Origin: an uncultured Aquimarina sp.
Lineage (GTDB): Bacteria > Bacteroidota > Bacteroidia > Flavobacteriales > Flavobacteriaceae
Assembly: GCA_947496555.1 (NCBI GenBank)
Contig: CANMDH010000003.1
Span: 62,001-126,000 of the forward strand
Reading direction: 5' to 3'
Length of the DNA stretch: 64,000 nucleotides
The notes beneath the pieces were generated by a model that saw only the letters and a program-made list of their open reading frames with translations, had not been told where the DNA came from and ran no database searches. Shown piece after piece: positions 57,878-64,000 of this stretch. Positions within the stretch are counted from its first letter, which is position 1. Every line of letters begins with the position of its first letter. The translations under genes were made by a program, and so were the position numbers.

Positions 57878-57921
57878 TATTACTGTTTTTTTTCTAATTT
57901 GACGGTTAAAATACTGTGATC

Positions 57922-58677
57922 ATGAATACAAACACGACATCCACCTTATCTATTAATGAAAAACAATTTTATAGAGATAAAGGGTATTTATTAACTCATA
58001 AACCCTTGTTTGAACGGGCAAGGTTTGACCAATTATATACAATTTTTGAAGAGCATTTAAATAATAAAGGTTCTTTGGCTGCTGATGCATTAGACACTCC
58101 GCATTTTAAAGATGATAGACTCTTTGATTTTTTAATGGCAGATGAGGTATTGAATATTATAGAAGGCATTATAGGTCCGAATATCGGGTTGTGGAGTAGT
58201 CATTTTATTTGTAAAGAGCCAAAAATTGGCAAGCGTACGCCCTGGCACGAGGATAGTGCCTACTGGAAAGGCAGGTTTAATCAGTTTGACAAGGTAGTTA
58301 CTTTGTGGTTAGCTATAGATGAATCAACATTAGAAAATGGATGTATGGGTGTTGTACCTGGGACGCATAAAAATGGATTCTCGAAATATAAAAATATAGA
58401 AAAAGGAACTGCAACTTTTGAAGAGGAGATTGCTACAGATATAAATGAAGATGATGTAGTTTGGTTTGAACTGGCAAAAAACACCTATTCCTTGCACGAT
58501 TCACGGATAATTCATGGTGCCAGAGCAAATACAAGTTCGAAAAGAAGAACAGGGTATACCATGCGGTATTTTAGTACAGATCTTGTATTAAACCAGGAGC
58601 ATCCAGGAAATAAGACCCACAAAATATATCATTGTAGAGGAGAAAATGAAGGGAATAACCCACTGATTTACTTGTAA
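57922..58677 (+). CDS. Phytanoyl-CoA dioxygenase (PhyH)-family Fe(II)/2-oxoglutarate oxygenase
   Basis: About 251 residues from the ATG at 57922; a GTG two codons earlier is less likely. The iron-binding facial triad is visible: TPWHEDSAYW (His and Asp) and the distal His in DSRIIHGARANTS, followed by the 2-oxoglutarate Arg region RRTGYTMRY. LAIDESTLENGCMGVVPGTH is typical of PhyH. There is no signal peptide, so it is cytoplasmic. The gene lies 3 nt before the TIM-barrel isomerase. Hydroxylation or oxidative demethylation of a sugar or small molecule is possible; the substrate is unknown. Confidence 0.9.
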   Translation: MNTNTTSTLSINEKQFYRDKGYLLTHKPLFERARFDQLYTIFEEHLNNKGSLAADALDTPHFKDDRLFDFLMADEVLNIIEGIIGPNIGLWSSHFICKEPKIGKRTPWHEDSAYWKGRFNQFDKVVTLWLAIDESTLENGCMGVVPGTHKNGFSKYKNIEKGTATFEEEIATDINEDDVVWFELAKNTYSLHDSRIIHGARANTSSKRRTGYTMRYFSTDLVLNQEHPGNKTHKIYHCRGENEGNNPLIYL

Positions 58678-58680
58678 CGT

Positions 58681-59487
58681 ATGGATCTTAAATTTTATTA
58701 TCCTATTTGGTCTTTAGGTGAGTTACCATTAGAAGAGGCGCTTTATAAAATTAAGGAGAATGGGTACGATGGAGCAGAAATAGCGATAAGAGAAGATCAG
58801 GACTTACAATTTATTCAATCTGTTTTTAAAGATCTGGATCTAGAACTTCTTGCTCAGCATCCGTTTGCAGAAGGAAATACTTTCGATGAGTTTCAAAAAG
58901 ATTTCAGTAATAAATTAAGAAAGATACAAAAATTGCAACCTGTTCATATTAATTGTCATACAGGTAAGGATTATTTTTCCTTTGAGCAAAACAAAAAAAT
59001 ACTGCTAGAAGCCATTAGTATAGAGAAGGAAAGTAGCATCAAGATAAGTCATGAAATCCATAGAGGTAGATTTTCTTTTGCACCCTTGATTACAAAACAA
59101 TACATAGATCAAATACAAGAATTGAAGCTTACGGCAGATTACTCACACTGGTGTGTTGTAACCGAGTCTCTTTTAGAAAATTTTGAAGATGTCCTGAAGA
59201 GCTTAGCATCCAACATTCATCATATACATGCCAGAGTTGGTTTTGAAGAAGCCCCGCAGGTTAATGATCCTTTTGCACCAGAACATCGCTATGCATTAGA
59301 ACGTCACTCACAGTGGTGGCAACAGATTTTAAATGCATATAAAAAAAATCAAAAGGGAGCCTTATTGATTACTTGCGAATTCGGACCTAAACCTTATTTA
59401 CAAAACCTTCCGTACACACAACAACCTGTAGCTGATATATGGGATATTAATTTAAAAATGAAATCATATTTAAAACAAAAATTATAA
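58681..59487 (+). CDS. Xylose-isomerase-like TIM-barrel sugar isomerase/epimerase
   Basis: The 268-residue cytoplasmic protein belongs to the AP-endonuclease-2 / xylose-isomerase-like family. The four metal-ligand regions are visible: ISHEIHRGRF (Glu), TADYSHWC (Asp), HIHARVGF (His) and ITCEFGPKP (Glu). The family includes sugar isomerases, epimerases and inosose dehydratases. It begins 3 nt after the PhyH stop and ends 6 nt before GH3, so PhyH and this protein probably act on the same intracellular product. Confidence 0.9.
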   Translation: MDLKFYYPIWSLGELPLEEALYKIKENGYDGAEIAIREDQDLQFIQSVFKDLDLELLAQHPFAEGNTFDEFQKDFSNKLRKIQKLQPVHINCHTGKDYFSFEQNKKILLEAISIEKESSIKISHEIHRGRFSFAPLITKQYIDQIQELKLTADYSHWCVVTESLLENFEDVLKSLASNIHHIHARVGFEEAPQVNDPFAPEHRYALERHSQWWQQILNAYKKNQKGALLITCEFGPKPYLQNLPYTQQPVADIWDINLKMKSYLKQKL

Positions 59488-59493
59488 TAAATA

Positions 59494-61764
59494 ATGAATA
59501 GTGTCTCTATAGTTTATTTAAATCGTCAAATTACCTCTATTATCATAGTAACGTTAACGCTGTTATCATGTCATAAGACAAGCAAGATGAACGAATCACA
59601 AGAAAGTTCAGTATCTATTGAATCCAAAGTAGATTCAGTACTTCGTAAAATGTCATTGACAGAAAAAGTAGGTCAGCTAAATATGTTACGTGGGAAACCC
59701 ACCACGCCAACTAATTTTAAAGACGCTACATATGATTTGGAAGAAGAGATTAGATCGGGCCGTGTAGGAAGTTTTTTGAATGTGCATCCTATGAAGGACA
59801 AAATAAAGTACCAGAAGATTGCGGTAGAAGAATCCCCTAACAGAATTCCGTTGCTTTTTGGAATTGATATCATTCATGGCTTTCGAACAAACTGGCCAAT
59901 ACCATTGGGAGAAGCTGCAAGCTGGAACCTAGAATTGATTGAAAAATCTGCAAAAATATCATCGATTGAAGGCACTGCAGTTGGTTTTACCTGGAATATG
60001 GCACCTATGGTAGATATTTCTTTTGATGCTCGATGGGGAAGAGTCATGGAGGGAGCAGGAGAGGACCCTTATCTGGGATCCCGAATTGCGGAGGCCAGAG
60101 TAAAAGGATTTCAGGGAGACCTGTCGAGTTCAGAAACTATGTTGGCTTGTGCTAAACATTTTGCGGGTTATGGACAAGTAATGGCTGGTAGAGATTATAA
60201 TCAAACCACAATTTCAAAACGTTTTTTACATGATTATATACTACCGCCGTTTAAAGCAGCTATAGATGCTGATGTTGCCAGTATAATGAGTGCTTTTACT
60301 GATTTTGACGGTACACCAGGTAATATGAACACCTACTTACTGGAAGATATTCTTCGGGAACAATTAGATTTTAAAGGAACCGTGATTTCAGATTTCAATT
60401 CGTTAGAAGAAATTGTAAACTGGGGGACTGTTGCGACAGAAGAAGAAGGGGCTCTGAAAGCTATTACATCAGGAACTGAAGTTGATATGATGGGATTGGT
60501 CTATATCGAAAATTTAGAAAATTTAGTTAAAGAAGGAAAATTGGAAGAAAATGTTATAGACAAAGCAGTGCGTAGAATTTTGAAAATGAAGTTTGATCTG
60601 GGTTTGTTCGAGGAGCCCTATAAGTATTTTAAAATAGAAGACCCGGAAACCGTTTGGCTACAGTCAGAATTTATAGCGCATTCTCGCGAAATCGCAAAAA
60701 GGAGTATGGTTTTATTAAAAAACAAAGATCAGTTATTGCCTTTACAGCCCAAAAAATATAAGACCATTGCTGTCATCGGACCTGTAGATGCTGATAAACT
60801 TAATTTTATGGCTACCTGGTCAGCTTGGGGTAAAAAAGAAAATGTAGTAGGCGTTGTAGATGGCTTAAAAAACGCCTTGAAAGGAACCAATACTTCTGTT
60901 ATCTATGAACCGGGAATGAATGCCGACCTTACAGAAAATTCAGTATTGTTTCAAAAGGCTGTGCAAGCAGCGAAAAAAGCCGATATGGTGATCTGTACGT
61001 TAACTGAAGGTTGGCGTAATTCTGGAGAGAACACTTCACTGTCAAATCTAAATATGCCAAAAAATCAGATCAATTTAATTCAAAAATTGTCGGAAACTGG
61101 GAAACCGGTTGTTTGCGTTTTATTTAATGGAAGACCTATGGTTTTTCCATGGATTAATGAAAACATTCCGGCAATTCTGGAAGCCTGGATGCCTGGTACC
61201 GAAGGTGGTCATGCCTTAGCAGATATATTACTAGGAAAATATAATCCTTCCGGAAAGCTTCCTATAACATTTCCTCGAAATACAGGACAAGTTCCTATAT
61301 CTTATTTACAAAAAAAAACCGGAAGGCCCTACAAAACAGGTAAAAACTGGACACGATATCTAGATTCTCCTAACGAACCAGCATACCCTTTTGGGTATGG
61401 TATTAGCTATACAACCTTCGAGTATAGCGATATACAATTAAGTACAGAAAGAATATCTATAAACGATACCTTAACAGCATCTATAATTATTAAAAATACT
61501 GGACAACAAACCGGAGTCGAAACCGTACAGTTGTATATTGGTGATCCTGTTGCAAGCGTGACCAGACCAATAAAAGAACTAAAAGACTTTAAGCAAATAG
61601 CATTAGAGCCAGGAGAAAGCAAATCAGTAAGTTTTAAGATTACAAAAGAACATTTGAGGTATTGGAATAGTGAAATGAGATATGAAGTAGATCAGGGGAT
61701 GTTCCAAATTTTTATCGGGACTAACTCTTATGAATGCAAAGAAACCTCTTTTGAATTTGAATAA
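59494..61764 (+). CDS. Glycoside hydrolase family 3, BglX-like lipoprotein (second paralogue)
   Basis: The 756-residue lipoprotein (lipobox TLLSC) has GH3 barrel motifs FDARWGRVMEGAGEDPYLG and ACAKHFAGYGQVMAG, nucleophile Asp300 in TVISDFNS, and a second domain with EGWRNSGENTS, in which the acid/base Glu region differs from the first paralogue (GENGYSSGEAG). A C-terminal FN3-like domain is present. It is collinear with the GH3 at 43434 but clearly diverged, so the two may remove different terminal beta-linked sugars. Confidence 0.94.
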   Translation: MNSVSIVYLNRQITSIIIVTLTLLSCHKTSKMNESQESSVSIESKVDSVLRKMSLTEKVGQLNMLRGKPTTPTNFKDATYDLEEEIRSGRVGSFLNVHPMKDKIKYQKIAVEESPNRIPLLFGIDIIHGFRTNWPIPLGEAASWNLELIEKSAKISSIEGTAVGFTWNMAPMVDISFDARWGRVMEGAGEDPYLGSRIAEARVKGFQGDLSSSETMLACAKHFAGYGQVMAGRDYNQTTISKRFLHDYILPPFKAAIDADVASIMSAFTDFDGTPGNMNTYLLEDILREQLDFKGTVISDFNSLEEIVNWGTVATEEEGALKAITSGTEVDMMGLVYIENLENLVKEGKLEENVIDKAVRRILKMKFDLGLFEEPYKYFKIEDPETVWLQSEFIAHSREIAKRSMVLLKNKDQLLPLQPKKYKTIAVIGPVDADKLNFMATWSAWGKKENVVGVVDGLKNALKGTNTSVIYEPGMNADLTENSVLFQKAVQAAKKADMVICTLTEGWRNSGENTSLSNLNMPKNQINLIQKLSETGKPVVCVLFNGRPMVFPWINENIPAILEAWMPGTEGGHALADILLGKYNPSGKLPITFPRNTGQVPISYLQKKTGRPYKTGKNWTRYLDSPNEPAYPFGYGISYTTFEYSDIQLSTERISINDTLTASIIIKNTGQQTGVETVQLYIGDPVASVTRPIKELKDFKQIALEPGESKSVSFKITKEHLRYWNSEMRYEVDQGMFQIFIGTNSYECKETSFEFE

Positions 61765-61778
61765 AACCTTTAGTTATT

Positions 61779-63662
61779 ATGCAGATTAGAATTATTATCC
61801 TTACAAGTATTTCCTTCTTTCTACAATTTGTAGGGCATGGGCAACCTAAATATGACTATTCTAAACCTTTTTTAGCAACATCACAATTAGGTTTTAGAGA
61901 AAATTCACCAAAAGAAGTCACTTTCTATGGAGGGGAAGATAATGCGTCATTACCTGACGAAATACAATTTTTTATTACCAAAGTAGGATATCGCTTACCC
62001 AGAGAAACTAAAAAAGTTCCAAAACCATGGAAGGTTCCCGGAAATGTATTTCGTTATCCTATTAACACTTACTTAGAACCTTATGAAAAAGAAGTACTTC
62101 AAAAACGGCATCAGGATGCTTTATACAAAGGTGTTTTAAGTAAAGTGAAAACCAAATGGGGAACTTTCTGGCGAGGAGATTTTAGTGATTTCGCAACGGC
62201 CGGAAATTATCAGATCGAAAATGAGTATGGTTTTACAGCTCCTTTTCAGATTGATAATACGGTGTACGAACGTTTAGAAAGGGGATATTTAGAATATTTG
62301 TTTACCCAAAGATCTGGTGTTGAAGTTCCTGGGATTAGACCAAAAGAGAATGCTGACGATGCAAGATTGGATATCGACTCTACCTACTATCTGCCAGTGG
62401 CTGGAGGATGGAATAATGCAGGAGATTGGCGTAAATGGTTGTTTTTAACGTTGCCAAATCTCGATGCTCTAGGACAAATTGCCACATATGGACATTTAGC
62501 TTTTAAACAAAAAGCTATAGAAGAAATGCAATGGGGTAACCAATATTATCATCATATGATCAATGATAAAGGTCAGGTATATGAAGATGTGGGTGGAGGT
62601 ATCAATCGATCAGGTGATTACAGTGATGGCTGGTGGAATGAGAATCATCCTGGTGTTACTGCGGCTGGGGATACAGCTTTCGACAATATCCCTATGAACG
62701 GTGTAGAGCGACAAGTTCGCACCAACTATAACCCACTAGTACAGTATCAATTTGTTCGCCATCAGGCGTTGGCTTCATCGATTATGACCGGTCCACAAAA
62801 AAATAACTCCTTGGTGCTTGCATATAGGGCCTGGAACTATGCAGAGAAGACTCCCAATGATCATCGTACGTTGTTTGTAGCTCAAAGATTATTAGCAATC
62901 ATCGAGTTATATTTAGCGGGAAGCCCTAATATAAACCCTACCATGATTGAAGAAATTACCAAGGAGCTTCTTTCCCGGCAGTATATATCAAATGATGGAC
63001 TAAGTGGGTATTTTATGGAGAAAGGTAATACGGATGCTTACAGAAGTATTGCCTTTAGTGTAGAACCAGCCATGGCATTACTTAGACTTGTAGAAGCAGA
63101 TATCAAAGAGATCCCGGAAAGTACAAAAAAGGCGAAGATGGCATTGACCAATTACATAGATTCATATTTATTAAAAGACGCTAAAACCAATCCTTATTAT
63201 TTGCCTCCTTATGGAATATATGTAAATCCACCTTATCCTTTTAGTCAAGTTTTTAGAAAGGCAAACGATAAGCATTTTGTAAGAACATTTATTCATGTTT
63301 TTAGCGATAGACCTATACCGCACGGAATGAACCAAGTGTTTTTGCAACAAGGATATTTAATGGCTCGTGCTGGCAAAAAATTAGATGTGAAGAAATGGAA
63401 AGATGCTGCCGAAAAGATTTTAAATTGGAGTATGGGACATAATCCTTTTGGATTGTGTTTATTTACAGGAGTAGGATTTAAGCATCCTATTCCGGCTTCT
63501 TTTATGAATTACAAAATCCCATCTGCAGCATTAAATGGATTTATAGGAACACCTGATGATCAACCTTATATTGAAACCCGAAATTTAGTAGAATGGAGCA
63601 CGCAGGAGGCGTGGGATGTACCTTATACTTACGCGATTGGGTTAATAAGTTTCTTAAAATGA
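61779..63662 (+). CDS. GH9-family enzyme with altered catalytic Asp motif
   Basis: The 627-residue exported protein has a signal peptide (IILTSISFFLQFVGHGQ), a CelD_N-like Ig domain (LATSQLGFRENSPKEVTFY) and an (alpha/alpha)6 GH9 domain. The usual DAGD motif reads GWNNAGDWRKW, with Asn213 in place of the first Asp and Asp216 kept. The C-terminal acid is probably Glu610 in STQEAWDVPYTYAIG. ILNWSMGHNPFGLCLFTG matches the GH9 GxNP region. There are no CBM or T9SS modules, so it is probably periplasmic, unlike the large GH9 at 19402. It ends the operon. Confidence 0.88.
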   Translation: MQIRIIILTSISFFLQFVGHGQPKYDYSKPFLATSQLGFRENSPKEVTFYGGEDNASLPDEIQFFITKVGYRLPRETKKVPKPWKVPGNVFRYPINTYLEPYEKEVLQKRHQDALYKGVLSKVKTKWGTFWRGDFSDFATAGNYQIENEYGFTAPFQIDNTVYERLERGYLEYLFTQRSGVEVPGIRPKENADDARLDIDSTYYLPVAGGWNNAGDWRKWLFLTLPNLDALGQIATYGHLAFKQKAIEEMQWGNQYYHHMINDKGQVYEDVGGGINRSGDYSDGWWNENHPGVTAAGDTAFDNIPMNGVERQVRTNYNPLVQYQFVRHQALASSIMTGPQKNNSLVLAYRAWNYAEKTPNDHRTLFVAQRLLAIIELYLAGSPNINPTMIEEITKELLSRQYISNDGLSGYFMEKGNTDAYRSIAFSVEPAMALLRLVEADIKEIPESTKKAKMALTNYIDSYLLKDAKTNPYYLPPYGIYVNPPYPFSQVFRKANDKHFVRTFIHVFSDRPIPHGMNQVFLQQGYLMARAGKKLDVKKWKDAAEKILNWSMGHNPFGLCLFTGVGFKHPIPASFMNYKIPSAALNGFIGTPDDQPYIETRNLVEWSTQEAWDVPYTYAIGLISFLK

Positions 63663-64000
63663 TATATATTTAATACGTTTTATCCTCGGTTTTAACACTT
63701 TGGTAAAATGATAAAATTCTTATAAATTAAAAGGTTTTGTTGGTTTTATGTGAGTTTCTGCAATTGGAGTTAAAGGATAAAGCTAAACAACCTGATTACA
63801 ACTGAAGATGAGTGACGGGCGGATTTAAATTAAATCTAGTCAGAAATCGTACTATAATTGATTTTTTTAGTAATTTTTATAACCGGTAACTAAATGTTTT
63901 ATATTAAAAAACCAAAACTCCATACTTCAATATGTTTTCTCCTAATCATTTTATACTATAAAACCACCTCTTTATTTTGAACCCATATTAGTATTATTTA
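63663..64000. other. Non-coding tail of the window
   Basis: I see no convincing gene or terminator in these 338 nt. They are very AT-rich and include one short perfect palindrome (GATTTAA, A, TTAAATC at 63822-63836). No copy of the locus motif or the duplicated leader was found. It may be the leader of a gene beyond the right edge. Confidence 0.5.

Larger units (their letters stand above)
57671..57921. promoter_or_regulatory. Divergent promoter region between esterase operon and PhyH operon
   Basis: No gene is visible. The minus strand has TAATTTTG (57718-57711), a perfect TAnnTTTG box, 22 nt after a locus motif and about 62 nt before the esterase start. Toward PhyH, CATTATTGTCATA (57867-57879) resembles the same box region seen before the AraC and GH97 genes, about 42 nt before the ATG. 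Confidence 0.6.

Noticed and set aside
57916-57921. GTG start for the PhyH gene at 57916
   Set aside because: An ATG two codons later is a better start and no family residues are lost.
63663-64000. Possible gene at the right edge
   Set aside because: No frame with a start, family motif or coding-like composition could be supported in these 338 nt.
1-64000. CRISPR arrays, tRNA/rRNA genes, insertion sequences or phage genes
   Set aside because: No regular spaced repeats, cloverleaf sequences, transposase motifs or terminal inverted repeats were seen anywhere in the window.

Overview
The window looks like chromosomal DNA of a marine-type Flavobacteriia (Bacteroidota). It is AT-rich and has a SusC/SusD pair, two proteins with type IX secretion C-terminal sorting domains, an FG-GAP/ASPIC lipoprotein, lipobox signal peptides, and promoter boxes resembling the Bacteroidota TTTG / TAnnTTTG consensus. 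Almost every gene serves import and breakdown of a complex plant or algal polysaccharide, so the whole 64 kb reads as one large polysaccharide utilisation locus (PUL) with an attached sugar-catabolism section. No rRNA, tRNA, CRISPR or insertion sequence was seen.

Layout. (1) 1-9229, minus strand, read right to left: GH97, GH36, a class I aldolase, a Gfo/Idh/MocA dehydrogenase, a D-lyxose-isomerase-type cupin, a PfkB kinase and a GH3 that runs off the left edge. (2) 9572-16103, plus: araB, araD, araA, a sodium/sugar symporter and a DUF4380 protein. (3) 16360-19041, minus: a lone GH116-type enzyme. (4) 19402-27149, plus: two T9SS-exported proteins, a multidomain GH9 and a beta-helix protein, which share a nearly identical 739-bp 3' end. 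(5) 27274-28149, minus: an AraC-type regulator, the only transcription factor in the window. (6) 28676-49331, plus: susC, susD, FG-GAP/ASPIC lipoprotein, MGH1-like hydrolase, second symporter, GH140-like, GH28, GH3, an unknown lipoprotein, a BNR lipoprotein and a CE15-type esterase. (7) 49344-57649, minus: esterase and three GH2 enzymes. (8) 57922-63662, plus: PhyH-type dioxygenase, TIM-barrel isomerase/epimerase, GH3 and GH9.

How it fits together (inference). T9SS and outer-membrane enzymes cut the polymer, SusCD imports oligomers, periplasmic GH2/3/9/28/36/97/116/140-type enzymes and two esterases strip them, and two sodium symporters carry monosaccharides into the cytoplasm. AraBAD then handles L-arabinose, while the isomerase/kinase/aldolase cassette handles a second, unidentified sugar. 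GH28 and a GH140-like protein in overlapping reading frames suggest a pectic target; an apiose-bearing galacturonan is one testable candidate, not a demonstrated one.

Most notable non-coding signals. A 15-bp motif close to TGACAAAATAGTATC occurs twice in each of the four divergent intergenic regions, so it precedes every operon start, including that of the AraC gene. Separately, a 112/113-nt leader with a conserved hairpin is duplicated directly upstream of the aldolase gene (minus strand) and of the first symporter gene (plus strand).
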